Shown: positions 17,351-25,525, counted from the first letter of the stretch. The stretch is DNA of 64,000 bases from Paraferrimonas sedimenticola (GCF_002282855.1 NZ_NRIR01000005.1:248001-312000), one strand, 5' to 3'. Notes: generated from the sequence alone by a model not told the origin. A program made the numbers and translations.

Positions 17351-18019
17351 AAACTCATCATCCTTAATAAGTGTTTTCTTTATTTTTTATTGTTAATAGT
17401 TGATTGGTTAAAATTAAAATCCGAAATGATTTTATGATCAAATTTAAAGGTTGGGAAATAGAATGCACTTCATTGTTGTTAGGTGATCAGGGTCTTGAAT
17501 GGGGTGGTAACTCCTTTGTTTTCAGCTCATAACTAGCGCTTCACAATACTGTCTTAATTGTGTCGGATTTGTAATTCCAACATCCTAGCCTAAGGATGGG
17601 TTATAGCTACAAAGACTAAAGCTTGCGTCAAAACAAATATCCAAAGAAAATAATTGACAAACATTTGTACTGAAACTCTTTTTGTAGACTCGGCGCAAGG
17701 TTAGCGCCTTGTGAGGTTGTTGTTAGTATTTTGTAGCGCTTGGTTATCAAAGCGTGATTTTGTCTTTGGGCTGAACTCACAGCTCAAAGCAGCAGTTCAT
17801 GTGTGCGCGAATGTTCTTGAGAACTTGCTGTCTAACGTACAGATGGCAATCTATGAAAATTCGCTCACACCAAACTGGCTTTTGAGAAGAACATTGCAAA
17901 TACATGATGCCATTCAGCTTAGCAAGCAGCAAAACGGCTTTCTTTAACGTTTTAACGGTTGGTTCCGGTGATAGATTTTGAATGTGTTCCTATGTTCAGA
18001 TCTAGAACAAATTTGAGAC
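17351..18019. other. Gene-poor stretch upstream of the orphan lipoproteins
   Basis: No convincing gene is seen. The DNA is AT-rich. It holds a perfect hairpin, CATCCT-AGCCTA-AGGATG (17581-17598), without a T-run, and a second short one, GGCGC-AAGGTTA-GCGCC, near 17692-17708. The promoter of the minus-strand lipoprotein operon should lie in the first ~100 bp. A 78-codon open frame at 17711-17947 has a GTG start, no ribosome site and no family resemblance. Confidence 0.5.
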
Positions 18020-18169
18020 ATGGCTGGGATTTGGCGTCTGGATTATAACGACGAGCGCATGCACGTATCGCCGATAGTTGCTCCTTCGACGGAATATCGC
18101 CAGAAACTATTAGGTGAAGTTCTAGTTTCTAGTTGTGTCACGGGTAGGGGAGCGAACACTACTCAATAA
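18020..18169 (+). pseudogene. Probable IS3-family transposase C-terminal remnant
   Basis: A 49-codon frame begins MAGIWRLDYNDERMHVSP and continues with TEYRQKL. The W-R-x-D-Y-N-x-E-R-x-H-x-S pattern matches the end of IS3-family OrfB DDE transposases (consensus WRxDYNxxRPHSSLG). An in-frame TGA precedes it, and the catalytic part is absent. The conserved RPHSSLG is degraded. It reads as a dead fragment. Confidence 0.45.
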
Positions 18170-18381
18170 TTTCGTACCTGGTCCACCGTCATGTGCTCAA
18201 AATCGCCAAGGTTGACTCGGGTTTTGGTCCTTTGGAACTTTTTTCTCAGTTTAAAACACTTCTGACCTTTAGTCGTCACAAAAACTTGCAGAGTGCTAAT
18301 TTCCGTATCTCCGTATTCGGCGACGGTATTGGGTGTGTCCAGGTTTTTAATCCGACTGACGGTGAATTTGAATTTTTTCAT
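18163..18381 (-). pseudogene. Truncated tyrosine-integrase N-terminus (Arm-binding domain)
   Basis: This 72-codon frame starts at an ATG behind AGAGG. Its pattern, 'YGDTEISTLQVFVTTKGQKC / FKLRKKFQRTKTRVNLGDFE', is that of the Arm-DNA-binding domain of island/phage integrases (...L.V.v...G.K.f..r.r..gk..r..LG.f....V...R). It stops at VDQVRNY, just where the core-binding domain should begin, and no catalytic R-H-R-Y part follows. It lies about 210 bp from the tRNA-Arg 3' end, the classic place for an integrase gene. Confidence 0.6.
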
Positions 18382-18592
18382 CTCGAACCTCTGAGCCTGT
18401 AAATGGGATATGGGCGATACTCAGCTGACAAGTGGTGGCAGAGCGAGTGGCGTGCCACCCAGAGGCCACCTTTTCACTCAAAACACATCAAATTGAGTAC
18501 AGGCGAAAGATACGAGGACTTGGCGCAAAGCCGCAACACACTGGGGTTTTAGCAAAATGGGTCAAAGCGGGTCAAAGTGCCTAAAAGAAGGG

Positions 18593-18668
18593 TGGCCTCC
18601 CCACCAGGACTCGAACCCGGATCGGCCGCTTAGGAGGCGGCTGCTCTATCCTGTTGAGCTATAGGGAG
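18593..18668 (-). tRNA. tRNA-Arg (anticodon CCT)
   Basis: On the minus strand this folds as a 76-nt cloverleaf. The acceptor is CTCCCTA/TGGGGAG, the D arm GCTC...GAGC, the anticodon stem GCCGC/GCGGC with loop CTCCTAA (anticodon CCT, reads AGG), and the T arm CCGGG-TTCGAGT-CCTGG. The discriminator is G and CCA is genome-encoded. Upstream lies the flgT 3' end, downstream the integrase remnant. Confidence 0.9.
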
Positions 18669-18812
18669 ACAGGGCTATTGTAGTCACACTTTTTGGCTAG
18701 AGGAAAGCTCGTACAATCAGTTGCTTAAAAAGCCAGCGAAGTTTGAGGAAAAAGTGTCACCAGCTTCAAAAATCATCGCGGCCGACGTTTTGATGACACT
18801 ATTTTAGTCCGC
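18669..18812. repeat. Duplicated tRNA 5' flank (copy 2 of 2)
   Basis: This is the partner of 14905-15060. It carries the presumed promoter region of tRNA-Arg on the minus strand and reaches into the flgT stop codon. Similarity is strongest over the ~64 bp next to the tRNA. Confidence 0.75.
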
Positions 18813-19763
18813 GTTGGAAGCGGGCTCTTCACTCTGTTTACAGATTGGTAACTCGAGCGTGTCGCCACTGTTTAGCGCCAGCGGTACCACTGACCAATCT
18901 TGCACGATCCGAGCGCGCCGGGATTCAAGGTCAACCACGGTGACGGTTGCGGTTTGCTGTTCAAACGGTTTGTTCGCAGCCCCTTTAAGTTGCAGTTTGT
19001 CACCAATTTTAAGTCCGTGTTCGGCACCTAGGTCAACATACAGCCTGTTGCCGCTAGATTGACGCAATGGCGCACGCAGCGGACGTTGTTGTATGACAGA
19101 GTTTACCTCTGCGGCAATCCAATCTGTGGTGGCACTGAGAAGCTTGCCAAAGTCCGAGCGCTGAAACTTGCGTGAATTAAGACTGACTGCCTCGTCGCGA
19201 CTGAAATCCCAATCCTCCTGTCGCTCAATAACTTTGTTCCAAATCGCGCGACCGCTAGTGCCATCGTATAAATTGACGGACAGTACCATGTTCCGCTGTG
19301 GGCTTGATTCAAACAGACCGCCAACAAAGCTCTTGTATGGACCGGTTGAGAAATCCACAAGTTCTAGCTGTAGCAGGTATTGATCGCCACTAGCGGAAAT
19401 TCGTTGGGCGCGTGCGTCGTCACTGGCTTTAGCTAAATGCTCTAGCGCTTTAGCTTGTGTGCGTGCGTATGACTGTTGGCCAACTTGATTCATGCTGCGC
19501 GCTAACTGAGCCGCCAACCAAGTTTCGATTTCAAACACTTGACCTACGCGAAGCTGACTTGGGTGTTTAACTTGTACCTTGGGAATGAGCACGCTGGCGC
19601 GATACTGGCTATCCGAAGCGATACAAGAGGGCTGCGCAATAGCACCCAATACAGCACCCATTTCTACGGTAACCCTGTTAGGTTCTTCTGCAAGCGCACC
19701 GAGGCTCAAGGTCAACAAGGACCCCAATCCAAACTTAAAACAGCGAGTGGTGAATCGACGCAT
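18804..19763 (-). CDS. flgT: Flagellar assembly protein FlgT
   Basis: This 319-residue periplasmic protein has a signal peptide (MRRFTTRCFKFGL...ALA-EE). FlgT forms the H-ring of Vibrio-type sodium-driven flagella and supports stator assembly. Here the N-terminal part has a cysteine (IAQPSCIAS) as in the N-domain, the middle domain carries 'LLQLELVDFS', and the C-terminal beta domain (from about 240) shows LYVDLGAEHGLKIGDKLQL. I prefer the ATG at 19763, with AAGGGA upstream, over the GTG at 19787, which would overlap flgN. It is the last gene after flgM-flgN. Confidence 0.85.
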   Translation of the reverse strand: MRRFTTRCFKFGLGSLLTLSLGALAEEPNRVTVEMGAVLGAIAQPSCIASDSQYRASVLIPKVQVKHPSQLRVGQVFEIETWLAAQLARSMNQVGQQSYARTQAKALEHLAKASDDARAQRISASGDQYLLQLELVDFSTGPYKSFVGGLFESSPQRNMVLSVNLYDGTSGRAIWNKVIERQEDWDFSRDEAVSLNSRKFQRSDFGKLLSATTDWIAAEVNSVIQQRPLRAPLRQSSGNRLYVDLGAEHGLKIGDKLQLKGAANKPFEQQTATVTVVDLESRRARIVQDWSVVPLALNSGDTLELPICKQSEEPASNAD

Positions 19764-19773
19764 GAGTCTTCCC

Positions 19774-20199
19774 TTAGGCTGTAACACTGTTACCCAGAGT
19801 GGACTGCGTATTGGTTTGGCCTTTGTCGTCGTAGGTCAGGCTGTTGGCATTACGACTGGCCATCAAGGCTTGTTGAAAACGCTGCAAGCTCGCCAAGTTA
19901 AGGTCGATGAGGGTTTTGTTGGCTTGGCTTTGTTGTTGCACTGAGGCTAACTGCTGCTTTATTTCGGCAACTTGCTCAGCAAGTCCTGTGTCTTGCGTAA
20001 GCGTCGCTTGTTGAGGATGGACTTTGATTTGCTCGTCGGTTTGTGCCAGCTCAACCAGGGCTTGTTGCTGATTCGCGTTGAGCTCTAATAAACGTTCGGC
20101 ATTTTGCGCTTCTAGCGCTGTCTTTTGCTCGGTGGCAATGCTTGCCAATTGAGCCAAGGTTTGTTTTTGTTGCACCAATAATTGACTGAGGTCAGCCAT
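19774..20199 (-). CDS. flgN: Flagellar export chaperone FlgN
   Basis: This 141-residue all-helical, Gln-rich protein begins MADLSQLLVQQKQTL. FlgN is the cytosolic chaperone for the hook-filament junction proteins FlgK and FlgL. Long coiled-coil helices fill about residues 1-110, and the tail is polar and disordered. I choose the ATG at 20199 with GGAG upstream. It sits between flgM and flgT, the standard context. Confidence 0.85.
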   Translation of the reverse strand: MADLSQLLVQQKQTLAQLASIATEQKTALEAQNAERLLELNANQQQALVELAQTDEQIKVHPQQATLTQDTGLAEQVAEIKQQLASVQQQSQANKTLIDLNLASLQRFQQALMASRNANSLTYDDKGQTNTQSTLGNSVTA

Positions 20200-20229
20200 A
20201 CCCACTCCATGAATCGCTATTGGCTGGGG

Positions 20230-20559
20230 CTAGTCTTCGTCGATTAAGCCATCCAGCTGTTGTTCTAATTTGGCAATGTTGCTTGCCAGTTTTTCTGGGT
20301 CAACGTGATAGCGGCCTTCGGCAATTGCTTGCTTGATCTCGGCAACTTTCGCGCTGTTAATCTCCGGTTGAGCGTTCAAGCTCACCTGAATATCTTGTAA
20401 TTTTTTCGCCTGCTCGCTCACCTCGACTTTATCGCTCGGGGTCGCGGCACTCGTGCTAGCTGCTGGGCTGGCGCTAGATTTCGCGCTGGACTTGTTGTCG
20501 CTGGCCGAGCTGATTTTGCCGTTGTGGCTTGGCGTTAAGCGATTGATGTCTATGGCCAT
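20230..20559 (-). CDS. flgM: Anti-sigma-28 factor FlgM
   Basis: This 109-residue protein is small and disordered at the N-terminus (Ser/Ala/Lys-rich, about 15-45). The FliA-binding C-terminal half follows: VEVSEQAKKL, then VAEIKQAIAEGRYHVDPEKLA. FlgM holds FliA until it is exported through the completed hook. It starts behind AAGGAG and is preceded by a FliA-type promoter, so FliA drives its own inhibitor. Confidence 0.92.
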   Translation of the reverse strand: MAIDINRLTPSHNGKISSASDNKSSAKSSASPAASTSAATPSDKVEVSEQAKKLQDIQVSLNAQPEINSAKVAEIKQAIAEGRYHVDPEKLASNIAKLEQQLDGLIDED

Positions 20560-20599
20560 AACAGGCTCCTTAGGTACAATTTATAGCGATTCAGGCTTT

Positions 20600-20626
20600 A
20601 TATCGGCGGCACTGTAGAAAGCTTTA
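20600..20626 (-). promoter_or_regulatory. FliA (sigma-28) promoter of flgM-flgN-flgT
   Basis: On the minus strand TAAAGCTT-N11-GCCGATAT fits the sigma-28 consensus (TAAAGTTT-N11-GCCGATAA) with only single-base differences in each box. It lies about 40 bp upstream of the flgM start. Confidence 0.85.
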
Positions 20627-20646
20627 GCTTTTTTTACAGATGAGTT

Positions 20647-21363
20647 TTATAGCCGAACCTGCACCTCGCCAACCTTGCGTACCACGGCTTCGACAAGTTT
20701 GCCCGAACGACTGTTTTTTACCCGCACTGTGTCACCGATATTGCCATCGCTGACGCTTTGCCCTCGAGTCCGTAATTGTAAAGTGCTTGCAGCGGCAATA
20801 ATAGTCACTTGATCACCCTGACACACATAGCACAGGGATTGAGAGAATACCGGTTGGTCTTGGTTTAGGCGTCTTTTTAAGCGAACGCCTATTAACTCAT
20901 CGATATTCTGAAAAGTGCCGCCGCGCAATTTGTGCTCAGCCAAGTAACCCAGCTTTAAATCGTCTTTTGTTAAAATATGACCGGCGACCAAAGGCTTAGT
21001 TACTATGATTGCAGGATAAAGGGTATTTACTCGCACTTTTACGTACAGGTGCCAATCGCCATCGTTGGCTTGATCCGCCTCACGACATTCGACCTTTAGG
21101 GTATTGTGTCTTGAAATTTGTCTGTTAGCAGGTAGCTTAGCCTGATACCCTAATGGGCAATCGACCAGCTGAGAGCGAGGATCAATCGGAAGAACCTTGA
21201 CGTCAGCAATGGCTCCCTGAGACAAATCTAGCTTCTGCTCGACAAAGTCTTTAGCAAACGCTTCGAGTGCCGATAAACGGTTATCGTTGTCGGATGCAGC
21301 CATGGCATTGAGTCCAAAGCAGCAAACAAGGACGGAGAAAAGTTTAAGAAAGCCGGTGCGCAT
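20647..21363 (-). CDS. flgA: Flagellar P-ring assembly chaperone FlgA
   Basis: This 238-residue periplasmic protein helps FlgI polymerise into the P ring. The start is the ATG at 21363, which gives the Sec signal MRTGFLKLFSVLVCCFGLNAMAA; the frame extends further upstream but overlaps cheR. The SAF/FlgA C-terminal domain is clear: TKPLVAGHILTKDDLKL, then GVRLKRRLNQDQP and the ending VEAVVRKVGEVQVRL. It is divergent from cheR and reads towards flgM. Confidence 0.92.
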   Translation of the reverse strand: MRTGFLKLFSVLVCCFGLNAMAASDNDNRLSALEAFAKDFVEQKLDLSQGAIADVKVLPIDPRSQLVDCPLGYQAKLPANRQISRHNTLKVECREADQANDGDWHLYVKVRVNTLYPAIIVTKPLVAGHILTKDDLKLGYLAEHKLRGGTFQNIDELIGVRLKRRLNQDQPVFSQSLCYVCQGDQVTIIAAASTLQLRTRGQSVSDGNIGDTVRVKNSRSGKLVEAVVRKVGEVQVRL

Positions 21364-21401
21364 GAAACGTGTATTGCCTTTTGTACGACGCCAAATTACT
21401 A

Positions 21402-21420
21402 GCGTCACTACTTTTGACGC
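21402..21420. other. Inverted repeat between flgA and cheR
   Basis: GCGTCA-N7-TGACGC sits in the 91-bp divergent gap. It may be a regulator site or a hairpin in the flgA leader. No clear sigma-54 or sigma-28 box is visible in this gap. Confidence 0.35.
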
Positions 21421-21454
21421 TTGGCCGAGATAATAATAAAGATAAGCAAGATGC

Positions 21455-22348
21455 GTGCCCGACTCGGCGCGCCGTATGATTGAGTATTCCGGTGGCATGC
21501 AAACCCCTTCGATAAAACCCGTGGCAGAAATCAGTCACTCCATGTATTTGGACTTTTGCCGATTCTTAGAGCAGCACTCAGGCATTGTATTGGGTGAGAG
21601 CAAACAGTATTTGGTGCGCAGCCGTTTGGCGAGCCTTGCGCAGCAAGAATCTTTTGGCTCCATCGAAGATATGTTATCTCAGGTAATGCGGAACGGGCGT
21701 TCCGCGCTGCGCAGTCAAGTGATTGACGCCATGACAACCAACGAGACTTTCTGGTTTCGGGATACCTTTCCCTATCAATTGTTGTCGGACACCTTGCTAC
21801 CAGAGTTTCGTCAGTTAACGCGACCGGTGAAAATCTGGTCCGCCGCCTGCAGTTCGGGCCAAGAGCCTTTCTCTATGGCAATGATCATCGACGAGTTTAA
21901 ACGAGCTAACCCTGGCTTGTTAAAACAGGACCCGAATATTCTAGCCAGTGACATTTCTGAAAGCATGTTGTCTCAATGTCGCGAGGCCAGTTACGACGGT
22001 TTAGCGGTATCTCGAGGCTTGTGTAGCGAGCGCTTGCAACGCCACTTCAAACAGGGCACTGATGGGCGTTACTTGGTAAATGCCAACTTGCGAAAATACG
22101 TCGAGTTTCGCCGTCACAACCTAACCGATTCGAGCTTGTTATTGGGCAAGTTTGATATCGTATTCTGTCGCAACGTACTGATTTATTTTTCTGCGGAAAC
22201 CAAGCGGTTGATACTGCGGCAAATCGCTGCCGCTTTGCAGCCAGGTGGCATTCTTGTACTGGGCTCAAGTGAATCCCTTGCGGGTATCAGTGACGAGTTT
22301 AAGATGATCCGCGCTTCGAGCGGCTTTTACTACCAAAAGCAGAGCTAG
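21455..22348 (+). CDS. cheR: Chemoreceptor methyltransferase CheR
   Basis: CheR uses SAM to methylate glutamates on chemoreceptors for adaptation. The N-terminal helical domain has FCRFLEQHSGIVLGESKQYL, followed by the MTTNETFWFRD motif. The SAM-binding part has KIWSAACSSGQEPFSMAM and the FDIVFCRNVLIYF motif. The start is uncertain: GTG 21455 (297 residues), ATG 21476 or ATG 21497; none has a strong ribosome site. In related clusters cheV precedes cheR; here flgA is the direct, divergent neighbour. Confidence 0.93.
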   Translation: MPDSARRMIEYSGGMQTPSIKPVAEISHSMYLDFCRFLEQHSGIVLGESKQYLVRSRLASLAQQESFGSIEDMLSQVMRNGRSALRSQVIDAMTTNETFWFRDTFPYQLLSDTLLPEFRQLTRPVKIWSAACSSGQEPFSMAMIIDEFKRANPGLLKQDPNILASDISESMLSQCREASYDGLAVSRGLCSERLQRHFKQGTDGRYLVNANLRKYVEFRRHNLTDSSLLLGKFDIVFCRNVLIYFSAETKRLILRQIAAALQPGGILVLGSSESLAGISDEFKMIRASSGFYYQKQS

Positions 22349-22388
22349 TCTGATTTTCCTACCAAATTGAGTTGAAAAACTGGATAGA

Positions 22389-22415
22389 AAAGCGTCGCTT
22401 AGTCGGCGCTTTTTT
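22389..22415 (+). terminator. Terminator after cheR
   Basis: An 8-bp stem AAGCGTCG/CGGCGCTT (one G-T pair), loop CTTAGT, is followed by TTTTTT. It insulates cheR from the flgB promoter just downstream. Confidence 0.8.
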
Positions 22416-22420
22416 GGTTT

Positions 22421-22437
22421 TTGGCACACGCTTTGCT
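22421..22437 (+). promoter_or_regulatory. Sigma-54 promoter of flgBCDE
   Basis: TGGCACACGCTTTGCTT has GG at -24 and GC at -12 with the canonical spacing. It lies about 50 bp upstream of flgB, where FleQ/FleR-type activators act. Confidence 0.9.
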
Positions 22438-22483
22438 TTTGTTCTGACATTACCGATTAGCGTCAAAGGTTTTATTTCAGAGC

Positions 22484-22885
22484 ATGGCAATTAACTTCGA
22501 CAAAGCGCTTGGCATTCATCAACACAGTTTGGGCCTTAGAGCTCAACGCGCTGAAGTGTTGGCGAGCAACATCGCCAATGCCGACACGCCAGGTTACAAG
22601 GCTCAGGACTTAGATTTTCAGCAAGCGTTGCGCGCGGCGACTTCGTCAACGAGTGCGCCCGTTGGCTTGAGCGCCACCGACCAACGCCATTTGGGTCTAG
22701 ACGGCAATCTTTCGCCGCATCTGAAATATCGCACGCCAAATCAGGCGGATACTGGCGACGGTAACTCGGTAGACGTTCAAAAAGAACGTAACGAATACGT
22801 GCGTAATGCCATGGAATATCAAATGAGCTTTACCTTCTTAGACAGCAAGTTTTCTGGTTTGCGTAAAGCCATTAGAGGTGATTAA
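22484..22885 (+). CDS. flgB: Flagellar proximal rod protein FlgB
   Basis: This 133-residue rod subunit is exported by the flagellar type III system without a signal peptide. The rod-family motif is LASNIANADTPGYKAQDLDF (about 27-46). The C-terminal helix with MEYQMSF packs in the rod core. It is the first gene of the flgBCDE operon under the sigma-54 element at 22421, and is followed by flgC after 2 bp. Confidence 0.95.
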   Translation: MAINFDKALGIHQHSLGLRAQRAEVLASNIANADTPGYKAQDLDFQQALRAATSSTSAPVGLSATDQRHLGLDGNLSPHLKYRTPNQADTGDGNSVDVQKERNEYVRNAMEYQMSFTFLDSKFSGLRKAIRGD

Positions 22886-22887
22886 TC

Positions 22888-23304
22888 ATGAGCCTATATA
22901 ACATCTTTAACGTAGCCGGCAGCGGCATGAGCGCTCAATCCGTGCGCTTAAACACCACGGCCTCAAACATTGCCAATGCAGACTCGGTTTCTAGCAACAC
23001 GGAAGAAACTTACCGCGCTCGCCATCCGGTATTTGCCGCCGAGCTTCAACAAGCGATTGGCGGTCAGACTAAAGGTATGGGCGTGCAAGTCAAAGGCATT
23101 GTGCAAAGCGACAAGCCACTGACTCGCGAGCACGCGCCGGATCATCCTCTGGCAGATACTGACGGCTTTATCTACAAGTCAAACGTCAATGTAGTAGAAG
23201 AGATGGCCAATATGATCAGCGCATCGCGCTCGTACCAGATGAATGTCCAGGTGGCCGATTCCGCCAAGACCATGCTGATGCAAACTCTGCGCTTAGGTAA
23301 GTAA
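22888..23304 (+). CDS. flgC: Flagellar rod protein FlgC
   Basis: This 138-residue rod subunit shares the N-terminal rod/hook motif (LNTTASNIANADS). Its C-terminal region ends NVNVVEEMANMISASRSYQM plus a heptad-rich helix ending LMQTLRLGK. The length is normal. It is tightly spaced between flgB and flgD. Confidence 0.95.
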   Translation: MSLYNIFNVAGSGMSAQSVRLNTTASNIANADSVSSNTEETYRARHPVFAAELQQAIGGQTKGMGVQVKGIVQSDKPLTREHAPDHPLADTDGFIYKSNVNVVEEMANMISASRSYQMNVQVADSAKTMLMQTLRLGK

Positions 23305-23313
23305 GGTTAGATT

Positions 23314-24006
23314 ATGAATATCAATGAATTAAGCAATTTAACCGCCAACAATGCATCAGGTACCAACAACAATGGCACCAACTCGACCAATAACAACCAA
23401 AGTCTGACTCAAGAAGATTTCTTTGCCTTGTTAACTCAGCAGTTGTCGATGCAAGACCCGTCCAACCCAGTTGACAACGACCAGATGATTTCGCAAATGG
23501 CTTCGTTCGCGACGGTTGATGGTATCAACCAGCTAAACGGTGAAATTGCCAACCTAAACAGCATCATGACCTCAAGCCAAGCGCTGCAAGCTTCAAGTTT
23601 GGTCGGTCAGAAAGTATTGATTCCTTCCGCATCCGGTTACATCGGTGATGGCAATACCAGCATTAAGGGCGTGGTCACTCTGCCGTCTGGTGGCGAAGCC
23701 AACAAGGTTCGTGTGGAAGACGAGAACGGCCAATTGGTGGCCTTTGTGGATATTCCAGCCGGCAAAGAAGGTAACGTCGACTTTGAGTGGGATGGTTTGG
23801 ATAGCGAAGGTAACGCAGTGGAGCCTGGCATGTACACCTTCAAAGTCGAAGGTACTGTGGATGGCGAGAGCCAAGAACTGCCAGTATCGACTTACGCGCA
23901 CGTTTCTAGTGTGTCTCTGGGCACTCCAGAAACCGGTGCAATCCTGAACTTACGCGGTATTGGCGGTGTGTTGTTAGGTGACGTCCTAGCAGTAGCCGAA
24001 TCATAA
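23314..24006 (+). CDS. flgD: Hook cap / hook assembly protein FlgD
   Basis: This 230-residue protein caps the growing hook. The N-terminal export/cap region contains LTQEDFFALLTQQLSMQDPS and NDQMISQMASFATV, both hallmark FlgD motifs. Then comes a FLN-like/tudor beta region (GKEGNVDFEWDGLDSEGN...PGMYTFKV). The N-terminal ~25 residues are Asn/Thr-rich. Confidence 0.95.
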   Translation: MNINELSNLTANNASGTNNNGTNSTNNNQSLTQEDFFALLTQQLSMQDPSNPVDNDQMISQMASFATVDGINQLNGEIANLNSIMTSSQALQASSLVGQKVLIPSASGYIGDGNTSIKGVVTLPSGGEANKVRVEDENGQLVAFVDIPAGKEGNVDFEWDGLDSEGNAVEPGMYTFKVEGTVDGESQELPVSTYAHVSSVSLGTPETGAILNLRGIGGVLLGDVLAVAES

Positions 24007-24045
24007 CGAAAAGAATTTACGCATTTAGCAACATAGGGGATAACT

Positions 24046-25395
24046 ATGTCTTTTAACATCGCTCTAAGTGGTATCTCAGCCAGTCAAAAGCACCTGAATA
24101 CCACGGCAAACAACATTGCCAACGTGAACACTTATGGATTTAAAGGCTCACGTGCGGAATTTGCTGACGTATACGCCAGCTCAATGTTTTCTAACAGTCG
24201 TACCAATACAGGTGGCGGTGTAGCAACTTCTTCAGTAGCGCAGCAGTTCCAACAGGGCAGCTTGGTTCGCACCAACAACTCGTTGGACATGGCAATTTCA
24301 GGCAACGGTTTCTTTGTGACCTCAAATGGCGATGGTCAGGACTTCAATTTCACTCGCGCTGGTGCCTTTAAGCTCAACAGTGAAAACTTCATCGTTGACT
24401 CGGCAGGTAACTACCTCCAGACCTTCCCAGTCGACCAAAATGGCGCGTCAACTTCCATCAGCTTGTCGACCACTCAGCCGCTGCAAGTGCCTGATACTGC
24501 GGGTAATCCAATTAAGTCCACGGCGTTGGATATTGGCATGAACCTGAATGCTGGCGACGATTACCACGACCCAGCGAACTTCGATCCTGATGACCCATCG
24601 ACTTACAACAACTCAACCTCAGCGACGATTTACGATTCGCTGGGTAACCCACATGTGATGACCACTTACTTTGTTCGACCTGAAGGTGGCTCAGTCAACG
24701 GTGAGAACCAATGGGTGGCTTTTTACGCGGTTGATGGCAAGCCGGTGAACGTTGACTCTGCGGGCAGTTATACCAAGGATGATGGCGCTGGCGGCACTAC
24801 CACTGAACCCGCTTCAGACGGCAACGGCTGGGCCGGTGCGGTAGTGACTTTTGATGACAATGGCGTTTATCAAGGCACTAACCCGGCGAATATCAAAACC
24901 GTGGAGCTAGGCGCTAACGGCGCAGGTATTCTTGGCGCAGGCGCCGACGGTACTCAAACTCTAGACATTAACTTCAGCAACCCAACTCAGTTTGCGGCCA
25001 ATTTTGAAGTGACTCGTTTGAGCCAGAACGGCCAAACCGTGGGTCGTTTGACCGCACTGGAAATCGGTTTGGACGGTTTGGTAAAAGCCACTTACTCCAA
25101 CGGCAGTGAAGTACCTTTAGGTCGTGTCGCTCTGGCGCGGTTTAACAACGAGCAAGGCTTGGCGCAAGTCGGCAACAGCTCGTGGAAAGCCAGCTTAGAT
25201 TCGGGCAACGCATTGGCAGGTGAAGCCGGTTCTGGAACCTTTGGTGCGATTAACTCCGCCAGTCTTGAGCAAGCTAACGTCGATTTGACCTCTGAGCTGG
25301 TTGACTTGATTAGTGCTCAGCGTAACTTCCAAGCCAACTCACGAAGCCTAGAAATCAACAACACCCTACAGCAGACCATTCTACAAATCCGCTAA
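24046..25395 (+). CDS. flgE: Flagellar hook protein FlgE
   Basis: This 449-residue protein is the main hook subunit. It has N-terminal NTTANNIANVNTYGFKGSRAE, the D-domain ISGNGFFVTS motif, and C-terminal ANVDLTSELVDLISAQRNFQ, all diagnostic for the hook/rod family. The length is typical for marine gammaproteobacteria. It ends the flgBCDE unit, with a hairpin right after the stop. Confidence 0.95.
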   Translation: MSFNIALSGISASQKHLNTTANNIANVNTYGFKGSRAEFADVYASSMFSNSRTNTGGGVATSSVAQQFQQGSLVRTNNSLDMAISGNGFFVTSNGDGQDFNFTRAGAFKLNSENFIVDSAGNYLQTFPVDQNGASTSISLSTTQPLQVPDTAGNPIKSTALDIGMNLNAGDDYHDPANFDPDDPSTYNNSTSATIYDSLGNPHVMTTYFVRPEGGSVNGENQWVAFYAVDGKPVNVDSAGSYTKDDGAGGTTTEPASDGNGWAGAVVTFDDNGVYQGTNPANIKTVELGANGAGILGAGADGTQTLDINFSNPTQFAANFEVTRLSQNGQTVGRLTALEIGLDGLVKATYSNGSEVPLGRVALARFNNEQGLAQVGNSSWKASLDSGNALAGEAGSGTFGAINSASLEQANVDLTSELVDLISAQRNFQANSRSLEINNTLQQTILQIR

Positions 25396-25403
25396 TGGGT
25401 ATG

Positions 25404-25437
25404 GCCGCCTCGGGGTCTTCTCGGGGCGGCAAGCTTT
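25404..25437 (+). terminator. Hairpin after flgE
   Basis: A 9-bp GC-rich stem, GCCGCCTCG/CGGGGCGGC with one T-G pair and a 9-nt loop, is followed by aagcttttg, a weak T-run. It probably attenuates read-through into flgF, which has its own promoter. Confidence 0.65.
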
Positions 25438-25525
25438 TGCCTATCCTTCCGCACGATTGCCGCCTCGAACAAATAGTAACCAAACAAACCTCCCGCAAGC
25501 CCCTGAAGCCACTGGGTTTCGTTAA

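Noticed and set aside
17560-17710. Integron attC-like site from the paired hairpins
   Set aside because: The RYYYAAC/GTTRRRY core boxes are not correctly paired and no integron cassette structure surrounds it.
17711-17947. 78-codon open frame beginning with GTG
   Set aside because: No ribosome site, no recognisable motif and composition like the surrounding non-coding DNA.
21364-21498. Longer FlgA start overlapping cheR
   Set aside because: It would place 45 residues before a clear Sec signal peptide; the ATG at 21363 starts exactly at the signal.
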